NCBI RefSeq assembly: GCF_003999975.1
Contig: NZ_RJAC01000006.1
Coordinates: forward strand, 310,001-374,000
DNA from: Actinoplanes solisilvae
GTDB taxonomy: Bacteria > Actinomycetota > Actinomycetes > Mycobacteriales > Micromonosporaceae
DNA length: 64,000 bases
Direction of reading: 5' to 3'
Shown here: positions 23,607 to 32,710 of the stretch, piece after piece
How the letters are laid out: every line of letters begins with the position of its first letter
Position numbering within the stretch: the first letter of the stretch is position 1
The notes under the pieces: generated by a model
What the model saw: the letters and a program-made list of their open reading frames with translations, nothing else
Told to the model about the DNA's origin: nothing
Databases searched by the model: none
Made by a program: the position numbers and the translations under genes

Positions 23607-26600
23607 ATGTCCTTCGCGCGCGCTCGCTGGATCGCGGGCTTCAGCGCTCTACTTCTCGTCGGGACCCTGGCGCCGCCGGCCGATGTGCCGGCCCGGGCGG
23701 CCGAGCCCGGCGACGTTCCGGCCGTCACAGCGGGCCAGGCACCACAGCAGCGCGGCGTTCCCGCCGGAGCGGCCGGGATCAAGGCCCTTGCCGAGAGTGA
23801 ACGGCCTCCGGTCGTACCGCCGCTGGTCGAAGCCGGCGGCAAGCCCGAGAGGGTGAGCAAGGCCGAGGTGGCCCGGGCCGCCGCGGCGGCTCCGGGTGAG
23901 ACGTTCGTCGACGTGGTGCTGCGACCCGGCTTCGTGGTCGGCGACACCTCGCTGGTCGCCTACTTCAACGTCAAGGACGACGCGTTCGAGTCGTGGCGGG
24001 TCGATCTCTTCGACGCCGAGTCGCAGACCAAGCAGGAGTCGGTCGTGCTGGGCCGCGACCGGCTGGGCAACGACGGCTGCGGCGAGTTGCGCCGTTACTG
24101 CAAGTCGCTCGGGGTGGCCGAGGGCTGGCAGCTCGACGCGGCGAGGAACTACTTCGTCACGATCACCGGCATCTACCCGGACGGCGAGGTGCCGTCGGCC
24201 AACTCGGAGAACGCGCAGCCGCGCACCATGGTCGACCCACCGGCGATCCCGGACCGGCAGGCGGCCGGCTGCGGTTGTTCCGTCGCGCTCGGCATGACGT
24301 CGGCGAGCCAGGCCGTACGGGCGACCGGCGTCAACACCGGCACCGGAGGTTTCACGCTCAGCGAGATCGACCTGTCGATGTCCGCCTTCGGCGTTCCGTT
24401 CGAATCGGGCCGGGCGTACTCGTCGCTGAACACCGGCGCCTCGGCGTTCGGGCCCGGCTGGGCCTGGGTCTACGACATGAAGGTCACCGCCACCGCCGAC
24501 GGCGCCCTGGTGCGGGCCGAAGACGGCTCGGACACGCTGTTCCGGACGGACGGCGACGGCTATGTGCGGCCGCCGGGCGTGCGGTCGACGCTGCGCAAGG
24601 CGGCCGACGGCTGGACGCTGACCACCCGCAACAACATCGTGTTCACCTTCGACGCGCAGGGCCGGCTGGTGTCGGTGCTCAACCCGCGCCAGGTGGGCCT
24701 GCGGCTCGCGCACACCGACACGAGCATCACCGTGACCGACGCGTCCGGGCACACCGCGGTGGTGAGGCTGGCCGCCGGCCTGATCGAGTCGATCACGCTG
24801 CCGGACGGGCGCAAGACGCAGTACTTCTACACCAACGGACTGCTGACCAAGGTCCGCGACGCCGTCGGCCAGGACTGGCAGTACAGGTACAGCGCGGCCC
24901 GTCTGCTCACCCAGGTGATCGACCCGCGCAAGGTGGTCACGGCCACCAACGAGTACGGGGAGACCGGTCGCGTCACCCGCCAGCTCGACGCGCTGGGCGC
25001 GGCCACGACGTTCGAGTGGAACGCCGCCAAGCAGGAGGCGAAGACCACCGACGCCGACAACGTGGTGGTGTGGGACGGTTACAAGGGCAACGTGCTGCTC
25101 TACTCGCAGCGCGGCAACGGCGACACCAACAGCCACCGGTACGACGGCACGTTGAACCGCAACCTGGTGGTCAACGGCAATCAGAACCAGCACGAGTCGC
25201 GGTACGACGCGGCCGGGAACCTGATCGAGCAGTTCGCGCCGGGCCGCAAGTTCAGCGAGAAGACCCAGTACGACGCCCGTAACAACCCGACCACCCACGT
25301 CGACCCCGACGGGCAGACGTGGAGGGACGACTACAACGAGTTCGACGAGCTGGTCAAGACCACCGACCCCGAGAACCACTCCATCACCTACACGTACGAC
25401 GACCGGGGTCGCCCGCTGACCGTCACCAACCAGCGCGGCAAGGTCGCCCGCTACGAGAACATCCCGAGTGGGCAACTCAACGCGGGCCTGACCAAGGCGT
25501 CCGTCTCGCCGGAGGGGCGCCGGGTCGAGTTCGGCTTCGACAAGGTCGGCCGTCAGGTCACCGTCACCGACCCGCGCGGCACCGTGGCCGGGGCCAAGCG
25601 CGAAACCTTCACCACCCGCACCGTCTTCGACGACCTCGACCGTCCGGTGGCCGTCTATGCGCCGGGCAAGAGGAACCCGGCGACCAGCGAATACGACGCG
25701 GTCGGCCGTCTGAAGAAGACCACGACCCCGGGCGGAGTGGCGGTCTCGTACGCGTACTTCGACAACGGCCTGCCCAAGGCGACCTACGAGGCGCGGCGGA
25801 CGCTGCTCTACACCTACACACCCGCCGGACGCCGGGCCACGTCCGCGGTCGACATGAAGCACGAGGCCGACCTGGTCACGAGCTGGACCTACAACGTCAA
25901 GGGCCTGGTCGAGTCGGTCACCTCGCCGCGCGGCAACGTGCCCGGGGCCGTCAAGGCCGACTTCACCACCACCTACCGGTACGACCACAACGACAACCTG
26001 ATCCAGATGCGGCGGCCCTACCCGGGCGGCCAGGTGGTCGTGAAGGACTACCGGGTCGACGACCTCGACCGCAGCGTCGAGACGCTCGACGAGCTCGGCA
26101 AGTCGTCCACGTCCACGCGGGCCAACAGCGGCCTGGTCACCGGGGTCAAGGACAGCCTGGGCCGCACCTCGTCGATGTCCTACGACAGGGCGGGGCGGCA
26201 GACCGGCATCACCGACTCGGGCGGGGCGCAGACCAAGACCGAGTACGACGAGGCCGGCAACAAGGTCAAGACGATCTCGGCGACCGGCGGCATCACCACG
26301 TACGCGTACACGGACGACGGTCTTCTCTCGGCCGTCACCGAGCCGCGGGGCAACGTCGAGGGCGCCGACAAGGAACGGTTCACGACGCACTACGAATACG
26401 ACCTCGCCGGCAACGCGACCAAGTCGATCGACGCGCTCGACCATGTCACCACGACGAAGTTCGACGCGCTCAACCGGCCGGTGTCCAGCACCGACGCGAA
26501 CGGTCACACCACGCGCTACACCTACAACGACGACGACCAGCCGCGGACGGTCACGGCGCCGAACGCCGAGTACGACGCCGACGACCCGGAGGAGGAGTCG

Positions 26601-29600
26601 ACCCTCTACTCGTACGGCGAGGACGGGGCGCTCTCGTCGGTCACCGACCCGCGGGGCAACCGGACCACGGTCTACTACGACGAGGCCGGGCGTCTGATCC
26701 GCAGCACCGACCCCATCGGGCGCAGCACGTTCACCAAGTACGACGCGGACAACAACCGGACCCAGACGATCACCCTCGACGAGGACGAGGAGATCGACGA
26801 CCTCAGCTCGGCCGAGCGCGCCAAGCGGACCGTCTTCGACGAGTACGACATCGTCAATCGCCTGTCCAAGCGCACGACGGGCACCGGCGGCCCGGTCTAC
26901 ACCTGGGGCTACGACGCCAAGGACCGGACCACCTCGTACGGCGACCCGACCGGCGTACGGCAGGTCGGCTACGACGACGAGGACCAGATCAGGTCGGTCA
27001 CCCGTAAGGAGGCCGGCCGCCCGGACGAGACGTTCGGCTACGACTACGACGCCCGGGGCAACATCACCAACCGGCAGTACCCGGACGGCACCACGGTGTC
27101 GTACGGCTACGACGCGGCCAGCCGGATCACCTCGCTGTCCACGCAGGGCACCACGTGGGGCTTCGGCTACGACGTGGCTGGCCGACGGACCAGCACCACC
27201 CTGCCCGGCGCCACCGGCCTGACCGAGAAGCGGGTCTACGACGACGCGGGACGGTTGACCTCGATCGGCACCGAGCGCACCGGTGACGCTGTCCCCGGCG
27301 TACAGGATCCGGTCTCGAAGTTTGATCTGACCCTCGACCCGGTCGGTAACCCGAGCCGCGTGGTGACCACCCGGGGCGGGGTCGCCGAGTCGGTGGCCTA
27401 CAGCTTCGACGAGGCGGACCAGGTCGTGTCGGCCTGCTACGGCGTGGCGTCCTGCACCGACAAGACGGTCAAGCCGGTCGGCCGCATCGACTACCGGTAC
27501 GACCTGGTCGGCAACCGCACCAAGCAGGTGCGGTCGGGCACGGCCGGCAACGACGTCACCGAGTACGAGTACGACGACGCCGACCAGCTGGTCGAGGAGG
27601 AGCTCGAAGGACCGAACCACGAGCGGGAGACCGAATACCGGTACGACGCCCGGGGCAACCAGATCAAGGCCGGCGGCGACCGGTTCGAGTACAACCTCGA
27701 CAACACCCTCGCCAAGGCCACACTCGCGTCGGGGCAGTCGACGACGTTCGGCTACGACGCCACCGGGCTGCGGCTCGCCTCGACCACGACGTTCCAGCAG
27801 CAGACCTCGACCCAGCGCTGGTCGTGGGACGTGGCCGGGACCCTGCCGCAGATCGCGATCGACACCGTCGAGCAGGGCGGCGCGGTCGTCGAGAAGCGGG
27901 GCTTCGCCTACGGCCCGGACGACGAGCCGCTCGCGCTGCTCGACCCGGCCGCCGGGGTGCATGCCTACACGCACGACTGGCTGGGCGGCACGGCGAACCT
28001 GCTGTCGCCGACCGGCACGCCCGTGGCCGGCTACGACTACGACCCGTTCGGCAACCCGCGGGTCGGGCCCACTCTGGCCGGGCAGCAACTGCCGGAGGCG
28101 GGCGTCGAGAATCCGATGCGGTTCGCCGGCGCCTACCAGGACGACACGTCCGGGAAGGGCAACTACTTCCTGAGGGCGCGTAACTACGACCCGGGGACCG
28201 GCCGATTCGACAGCCGCGACGCGATGCCGACCGGGCAGGGCGCGGTGTCGGCCTACCGGTACGCCTCCAACAACCCGGTGGCCTACACCGACCCGACCGG
28301 CATGGTTCCGGACGCCGGCCCCACCACCACCTCACCGACGACGACACCCGCCGAGACGCAGGGCCCGTCGCCGGAGGATCTCGCCAAGGCCAACCAGCTG
28401 CAGTCCAAGAGCACCCTGGACGTGATCCTGGAGGCCGGCGGCCAGATCCTGATGGAGTTCCTGGGGATCAACGACATCCTCAACTGCCTCAAGGGTGACC
28501 TGGTCGCCTGCGTCTCGATGGTCGTCGGGGCGCTGCCGTGGGGCAAGATCTTCAAGGCCAAGAAGATCGCCGAGGCCATTTTCAAGGCCGGCAAAGCCGT
28601 GATCACCTTCTTCCAGGAACTGAAGTGGGCTCGCGCCATCATCAAGGGCGCCGAGGACGCGGCGAAGGCGGCCAAGGAAGCAGCGGCGGCAGCGGCCAAG
28701 GCCGCGGCCGAGAAGGCCGCGGCGGCCAAGGCGGCGGCGGAGAGAGCGGCCAAGAAGGCCGCCGCCGAAGCGCAGGAGAAAGCCAGGGCCGCGGCGGCCA
28801 AGGCCAAGGCGAAGACCAAGAAGGACGCGGGGGACGGGGCGGCCTGCCCGGTCGCGCACAGCTTCGTCGCGGGCACCCCGGTGCTGCTGGCCGACGGCAC
28901 GACCAAGCCGATCGAGGAGGTCGAACCGGGCGACACCGTCGCGGCCGGCGATCCGTCGACCAGCCTCGACGACGCCGCCAAGCAGGTCACCCACACCATT
29001 CGCACCGACGACGACAAGCAGTTCGTCGACGTCCAGGTCGGCTCCTCGACCATCACCACGACCGAGCACCACCCCTTCTGGTCGGAGACCCGCAAGGCGT
29101 GGGTGTCGGCGGGCGACCTGCGCGAGGGCGAGCTGCTGCGCACCGCGGCCGGCACCTACGTGCAGGTCACGGCGGTCCGCTCGTACCAGCACAAGGAGGT
29201 CACCTATGACCTCACAGTCGATGACCTGCACTCCTACTACGTGCTGGCCGGCGCCGCGGCCGTTCTCGTCCACAACTGCGACATGGACGACCACGTCCGG
29301 GCGTCCAAGAACGCGGCCTACTCCAAGGACCCGCAGAACGCGACGGGTGGTGTCCTGCACATCGAGGGTAGGGGGTCGTTCGACCTCAGCTCCTCGTCAC
29401 TGCACCCGGACGTCAAGGACGACATCCTCAAGTCCGGCGTCGGCCGCATGGACAACGGCGACTTCTACGGCTCCCACGTCGAGGTGCAGGCCGCCTTCCT
29501 GATGCAGAAATACGGCGGCGAGGGCGCGGTGGGCCGGCTGATGATCACCCATCCGCAAGGCATGTGCGGCTTCTGCCGCGGCAACGTGAAAGGCCTCCTC

Positions 29601-29678
29601 CCGGCGGCGGCGTCCCTGACCGTCCGATTCGGACGCAACGGCAAGTTCTACCAGGCCAGCCGGTATTTCGGCGGCTAG
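23607..29678 (+). CDS. secreted RHS polymorphic toxin with HINT and DddA-like deaminase domains
   Basis: This 2,023-residue protein has a signal peptide (about 1-33), a DUF6531-like segment (about 230-320), some 1,100 residues of RHS/YD repeats (many YDxxG and GxxxYxYD units) and an RHS core end (NYFLRARNYDPGTGRFDSRD, about 1515-1534). An Ala/Lys-rich helix follows (about 1685-1740). A pretoxin HINT domain runs from HSFVAGTPVLLADG to VLVHNC (about 1749-1890), where self-cleavage is expected. The last ~130 residues match the SCP1.201/DddA deaminase family: HVEVQAAFLMQK (zinc His and catalytic Glu) and PQGMCGFC (zinc cysteines). Such toxins deaminate cytosine in DNA; the RHS shell packages the toxin. 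Confidence 0.9.
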   Translation: MSFARARWIAGFSALLLVGTLAPPADVPARAAEPGDVPAVTAGQAPQQRGVPAGAAGIKALAESERPPVVPPLVEAGGKPERVSKAEVARAAAAAPGETFVDVVLRPGFVVGDTSLVAYFNVKDDAFESWRVDLFDAESQTKQESVVLGRDRLGNDGCGELRRYCKSLGVAEGWQLDAARNYFVTITGIYPDGEVPSANSENAQPRTMVDPPAIPDRQAAGCGCSVALGMTSASQAVRATGVNTGTGGFTLSEIDLSMSAFGVPFESGRAYSSLNTGASAFGPGWAWVYDMKVTATADGALVRAEDGSDTLFRTDGDGYVRPPGVRSTLRKAADGWTLTTRNNIVFTFDAQGRLVSVLNPRQVGLRLAHTDTSITVTDASGHTAVVRLAAGLIESITLPDGRKTQYFYTNGLLTKVRDAVGQDWQYRYSAARLLTQVIDPRKVVTATNEYGETGRVTRQLDALGAATTFEWNAAKQEAKTTDADNVVVWDGYKGNVLLYSQRGNGDTNSHRYDGTLNRNLVVNGNQNQHESRYDAAGNLIEQFAPGRKFSEKTQYDARNNPTTHVDPDGQTWRDDYNEFDELVKTTDPENHSITYTYDDRGRPLTVTNQRGKVARYENIPSGQLNAGLTKASVSPEGRRVEFGFDKVGRQVTVTDPRGTVAGAKRETFTTRTVFDDLDRPVAVYAPGKRNPATSEYDAVGRLKKTTTPGGVAVSYAYFDNGLPKATYEARRTLLYTYTPAGRRATSAVDMKHEADLVTSWTYNVKGLVESVTSPRGNVPGAVKADFTTTYRYDHNDNLIQMRRPYPGGQVVVKDYRVDDLDRSVETLDELGKSSTSTRANSGLVTGVKDSLGRTSSMSYDRAGRQTGITDSGGAQTKTEYDEAGNKVKTISATGGITTYAYTDDGLLSAVTEPRGNVEGADKERFTTHYEYDLAGNATKSIDALDHVTTTKFDALNRPVSSTDANGHTTRYTYNDDDQPRTVTAPNAEYDADDPEEESTLYSYGEDGALSSVTDPRGNRTTVYYDEAGRLIRSTDPIGRSTFTKYDADNNRTQTITLDEDEEIDDLSSAERAKRTVFDEYDIVNRLSKRTTGTGGPVYTWGYDAKDRTTSYGDPTGVRQVGYDDEDQIRSVTRKEAGRPDETFGYDYDARGNITNRQYPDGTTVSYGYDAASRITSLSTQGTTWGFGYDVAGRRTSTTLPGATGLTEKRVYDDAGRLTSIGTERTGDAVPGVQDPVSKFDLTLDPVGNPSRVVTTRGGVAESVAYSFDEADQVVSACYGVASCTDKTVKPVGRIDYRYDLVGNRTKQVRSGTAGNDVTEYEYDDADQLVEEELEGPNHERETEYRYDARGNQIKAGGDRFEYNLDNTLAKATLASGQSTTFGYDATGLRLASTTTFQQQTSTQRWSWDVAGTLPQIAIDTVEQGGAVVEKRGFAYGPDDEPLALLDPAAGVHAYTHDWLGGTANLLSPTGTPVAGYDYDPFGNPRVGPTLAGQQLPEAGVENPMRFAGAYQDDTSGKGNYFLRARNYDPGTGRFDSRDAMPTGQGAVSAYRYASNNPVAYTDPTGMVPDAGPTTTSPTTTPAETQGPSPEDLAKANQLQSKSTLDVILEAGGQILMEFLGINDILNCLKGDLVACVSMVVGALPWGKIFKAKKIAEAIFKAGKAVITFFQELKWARAIIKGAEDAAKAAKEAAAAAAKAAAEKAAAAKAAAERAAKKAAAEAQEKARAAAAKAKAKTKKDAGDGAACPVAHSFVAGTPVLLADGTTKPIEEVEPGDTVAAGDPSTSLDDAAKQVTHTIRTDDDKQFVDVQVGSSTITTTEHHPFWSETRKAWVSAGDLREGELLRTAAGTYVQVTAVRSYQHKEVTYDLTVDDLHSYYVLAGAAAVLVHNCDMDDHVRASKNAAYSKDPQNATGGVLHIEGRGSFDLSSSSLHPDVKDDILKSGVGRMDNGDFYGSHVEVQAAFLMQKYGGEGAVGRLMITHPQGMCGFCRGNVKGLLPAAASLTVRFGRNGKFYQASRYFGG
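29274..29678 (+). other. DddA-like cytidine deaminase toxin domain
   Basis: This is the C-terminal toxin module of the RHS protein, beginning at the HINT cleavage Cys-Asp junction. The HVE motif is near residue 1957 and the CGFC motif near 1986. The spacing and the NP/HP-x-G-x-CGFC context resemble DddA, a double-stranded DNA cytidine deaminase. The residues expected for zinc binding and proton transfer are all present, so it looks active. Confidence 0.8.
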
Positions 29679-29697
29679 CCGAGATCCTTCCGAGGTG

Positions 29698-29727
29698 ACG
29701 GCGGCGGCTCTTCGGGGCCGCCGCCGT
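29698..29727 (+). terminator. GC hairpin after the RHS toxin
   Basis: A perfect 11-bp stem (29698-29708 with 29717-29727) with an 8-base loop lies 20 bases after the stop. There is no long T-run. It could attenuate read-through into the downstream gene. Confidence 0.6.
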
Positions 29728-29753
29728 TGCCCTTCAGGGGGCACAATGAGCGG

Positions 29754-30260
29754 GTGAATCCCGGAGAGATCCTTGCGGAGACCGACTGGTCCGCCGTCGA
29801 GAACAGGAACGGCCCGGCCGGCCCCGAGACCCCCGCTCGGCTTTCCGGGTTGACCGCCGATCCGGCGGCCGCGCTCTTCCACCTCACGCACGAGCTGATC
29901 GAATATCCGAACGTCTATTCGGCCGCCGTGCCGGCCGCCCGCTACGTGGCCGCGCTCCTGGACGACCCCCGAACCGGCGACGTCGAGCTGCGGGGCCGTC
30001 CCCTGCGAGCCGCCTTGCTGTCCTGGCTGGCGACCGTGGCCGACGCGGTCAGCGAGGCCAGGGAGCGCGACTTCGTCGACCTGGCCGGCTATTCGCCGAT
30101 GGAATACCCCACGTCCACGTTCCGCAAGGTCCGCGAGATCCTCCCGGACCTGTCCACCGCCGTCTCCACCCGCCTCGACGACCCCGACCCGGTCGTCCGC
30201 GACGCGGCGGTCGGCGCCGCGGCCGTCATCGCCGCGGCCGGAGGATGGGAACCCGGGTAG
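29754..30260 (+). CDS. candidate immunity protein for the RHS deaminase toxin
   Basis: This is a 168-residue, mostly helical, acidic cytoplasmic protein without signal peptide, starting at GTG 29754, 75 bases after the toxin gene on the same strand. Repeated helix pairs (AAALFHLTHELIEYPN, RPLRAALLSWLATVADAV, DPDPVVRDAAVGAAAVI) suggest a HEAT-like fold. Polymorphic toxin loci place the cognate immunity gene directly after the toxin, so this role is inferred from position. I do not recognise a named immunity family. Confidence 0.6.
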   Translation: MNPGEILAETDWSAVENRNGPAGPETPARLSGLTADPAAALFHLTHELIEYPNVYSAAVPAARYVAALLDDPRTGDVELRGRPLRAALLSWLATVADAVSEARERDFVDLAGYSPMEYPTSTFRKVREILPDLSTAVSTRLDDPDPVVRDAAVGAAAVIAAAGGWEPG

Positions 30261-30305
30261 CACGGTCAGGGCCAATATGGGAGATATGTCGGAAGCTGGA
30301 CCCGC

Positions 30306-30330
30306 GCTGGGAGGGCCGGACCCTCCCAGC
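30306..30330. terminator. bidirectional terminator hairpin
   Basis: A perfect 10-bp stem (GCTGGGAGGG with CCCTCCCAGC) around CCGGA lies between two convergent genes. Confidence 0.6.
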
Positions 30331-30340
30331 CGGATGTCAT

Positions 30341-30844
30341 TTACCGCGCGCGGCGGGGCAGCTTCCAGTCGGGACGCGGGAAGTGGCAGGTGTAGCCGTC
30401 GGGGAAGCGCTCGAGGTAGTCCTGGTGCTCGGGCTCGGCCTCCCAGAACGGGCCGGCCGCGGTCACCTCGGTGACGACCTTGCCGGGCCACAGGCCGCTC
30501 GCGTCGACGTCGGCGATCGTGTCCTCGGCGACGCTCTTCTGGTCGTCGTTCTCGTAGAAGATCGCCGACCGGTAGCTGTCGCCGATGTCGTTGCCCTGAC
30601 GGTTCTTGGTCGTCGGGTCGTGGATCTGGAAGAAGAACTCCAGCAGGTTCCGGTACGACGTCTTCGCGGGGTCGTACTCGATCTCGATCGACTCCGCGTG
30701 GCCCGCGTGGTTGTAGTAGGTCGCGTTGGCCACGTTGCCGCCGGTGTAACCGACCCGCGTCGAGACCACGCCGGGCTGCTTGCGGATCAGATCCTGCATC
30801 CCCCAGAAACATCCACCGGCGAGAATCGCCTTCTCCGTGGTCAT
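30341..30844 (-). CDS. msrA: peptide-methionine (S)-S-oxide reductase
   Basis: The 167-residue product carries the MsrA active site GGCFWG near the N terminus (catalytic Cys) and the family blocks GYTGG, VEI-like IEIEYDP, FFQIHDPT and NRQGND-GxxYRS. It reduces methionine-S-sulfoxide in proteins or free methionine in the cytoplasm. ATG 30844 has GAGGTG 6 bases upstream; the longer frame adds a non-family leader. A single gene. Confidence 0.96.
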   Translation of the reverse strand: MTTEKAILAGGCFWGMQDLIRKQPGVVSTRVGYTGGNVANATYYNHAGHAESIEIEYDPAKTSYRNLLEFFFQIHDPTTKNRQGNDIGDSYRSAIFYENDDQKSVAEDTIADVDASGLWPGKVVTEVTAAGPFWEAEPEHQDYLERFPDGYTCHFPRPDWKLPRRAR

Positions 30845-30929
30845 GCCGCTCACCTCGTTCGTCGGTAAAAAGCCGCCTACCAACGCTACCCACCGGCGCG
30901 GCCGTGGCCACTGTCACCTCGGTCACCCG

Positions 30930-32468
30930 TTAACGTTTGGTGCAAACCAGGGTCGAACGGGCGATATTGCTGCTCGAATAGGCTACCGCGATCGTGAAGC
31001 AGTAGTTCAGCTTCTCGTTCAGGCCGTAGACGACGTAGTCACTGCTACCCGCCGCGAGCTGCTGGAACGGCTTCTGCGGCTGGCCCGCGCGCCCACCCGA
31101 GATCAAAATCGGGCCTTCAGAGTCTTTCGGGTACGTCCACTGGAGCGCGACGCTGTCGCGGCTGTCCCGCAGGCGCACGTTGGTGGGGGCGCCCGGGTCG
31201 GCCTTGGGCGGGGCGGTCGTGGGCGCAACCGAGGCGGCTGGGGCGGACGGCACGGCGGCGGGCGGTGGTGGCGTCTCCTCACCGTTCGCGTCCGGCAGCG
31301 TCAGCGCCACGACGGCGACAGCGGCGGCCACCCCGGCAACAAGTACGGCTGCCAGCAGGAACGGCTGACGACGGCGCGGTGGGGCCTCGGGGCCGGTGTC
31401 GGTGAGCTGGGGCAGGCGGCGCTCGGTGTTCGGCGGCAGCGCGAACGTGCTCGCGGGCGCCGACCCGATCGGCTGCGGCCGGCCGTCGGGGCCGTAGTCG
31501 GGGGCGCGCTGGCCCGGAATCGGCGGCGGGGTGTCGGCGCGAGCGTGCCGGCCGGTCAGGTCACCCGGGGCCTGATGCACGTCGGCCAGGTAGAGCGGCT
31601 GCTGATAGACGGTGCCGTTCGGGTCGGTGGGCCGGTTGTCGGGCGGCGGCCGCGACGGATCTTCATCGGGCACCGTGGGCCGCCGAGGAAACGGCACAGG
31701 GCGTACGCCCGGAGCGCCCACCGTCGTCACGCCCGGCGCTTCGGACTGCTCCACGCGCCCGCAGACGTGCTTGCCCGAGGGCGCGGCGGCGATGAGAGCG
31801 TCCATCTGCCGTACGAGAGGGTGGTCGGCCGGCAGGTAACGGGCGGACAGCTCCTGCGCCTTGAGTAGGTGATCACGCGACTCGGAGGCGCGGCCGCACT
31901 CGCGTTCCATCGCGCCCAGGCGGGCCAGCATCTTGATGCCGGGGGCCGACGCGTCGCCGTATCGCCGCACGTGACGGCGCCAGGCGGCCGAGAGACGCGA
32001 CCGGGCCGCCGTGCAGTGACCGGCCGCGTGCTCGGCGGTGGCCAGGTCGGCCTCGGCCGCGAGCACGCGCGGGGAATCGGCGCCGTCGATCTCGGCGAGG
32101 TCGCCCACGAGCTGGCGATAGACCTGGGCGGCGCGGCTGTAGTGTCCGACGCGCTGCAGCACCGCCGCATGGGTGGCCGCCGCGGCGACCGTACGGTCGT
32201 GATGCGGGCCGTGCAGGCGTTCCTCGGCGGCGTGGGCGTACTCGGCCCAGAAACGGGCGCCCTCGTTGTCGCCGAGCGCGATGAGGATGCGGGCGTGCAG
32301 GGCGGCCGCTAGAGCGAGGTCGGGCGAGGCCCGGCGCGGGTCGGCGGCATCGGCCGGATCGAGCACATTGGCCAGCACGCGGCGCGCACCGGCAAGATCG
32401 CCGGCAGACGAGAGCGTCTGGGCGCGCGCGGTGAGTTCGGCGAGCGGAGGAGGGGCCATGTGCCCCAT
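30930..32468 (-). CDS. TPR protein with one membrane segment and an extracellular FN3-like domain
   Basis: The roughly 512-residue product starts with tetratricopeptide-type helices (about residues 1-250: ARRVLANVLDP, LALAAALHARILIALGDNEGARFWAEYA, AAQVYRQLVG). A Pro-rich linker and one membrane helix (PFLLAAVLVAGVAAAVAVVAL, near residue 390) follow, then a ~90-residue beta domain starting PGAPTNVRLRDSRD with LQWTYP, like fibronectin type III. The TPR part is cytoplasmic. It may link envelope sensing to a cytoplasmic partner. The start is ATG 32468 or 32459. Confidence 0.75.
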   Translation of the reverse strand: MGHMAPPPLAELTARAQTLSSAGDLAGARRVLANVLDPADAADPRRASPDLALAAALHARILIALGDNEGARFWAEYAHAAEERLHGPHHDRTVAAAATHAAVLQRVGHYSRAAQVYRQLVGDLAEIDGADSPRVLAAEADLATAEHAAGHCTAARSRLSAAWRRHVRRYGDASAPGIKMLARLGAMERECGRASESRDHLLKAQELSARYLPADHPLVRQMDALIAAAPSGKHVCGRVEQSEAPGVTTVGAPGVRPVPFPRRPTVPDEDPSRPPPDNRPTDPNGTVYQQPLYLADVHQAPGDLTGRHARADTPPPIPGQRAPDYGPDGRPQPIGSAPASTFALPPNTERRLPQLTDTGPEAPPRRRQPFLLAAVLVAGVAAAVAVVALTLPDANGEETPPPPAAVPSAPAASVAPTTAPPKADPGAPTNVRLRDSRDSVALQWTYPKDSEGPILISGGRAGQPQKPFQQLAAGSSDYVVYGLNEKLNYCFTIAVAYSSSNIARSTLVCTKR

Positions 32469-32710
32469 AGTGCTCGTCTGAACACTGTAGGTACAAGTCC
32501 ACAGCCGCGAACTGCCGGTTGACCCGCGCAATCCGGACACTGTAGAACCCACCCGTTCTCCGGGGCAGCGATCGCTTCCTGCTACGTGGCCCGCCGTTTC
32601 CTCGCGGGCCCGGGCATTGCGTCGTCGATGCTCCTGCCCCGCCACTAGAATGATGCCGACCAAGGTGGTCTGAGCTGCCACGCAGGACCCGAAGGGCACT
32701 GAACTCGTCC

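Noticed and set aside
23649..28088. 1,479-codon open frame on the minus strand
   Set aside because: It is antisense to the RHS gene and is a shadow of its GC-rich third positions; the translation is Arg/Gly/Val-rich with no motif.
28845..29274. Intein in the RHS protein
   Set aside because: The HINT fold ends in VHNC, but it is followed by a toxin domain and not by continued host sequence, fitting a pretoxin HINT.
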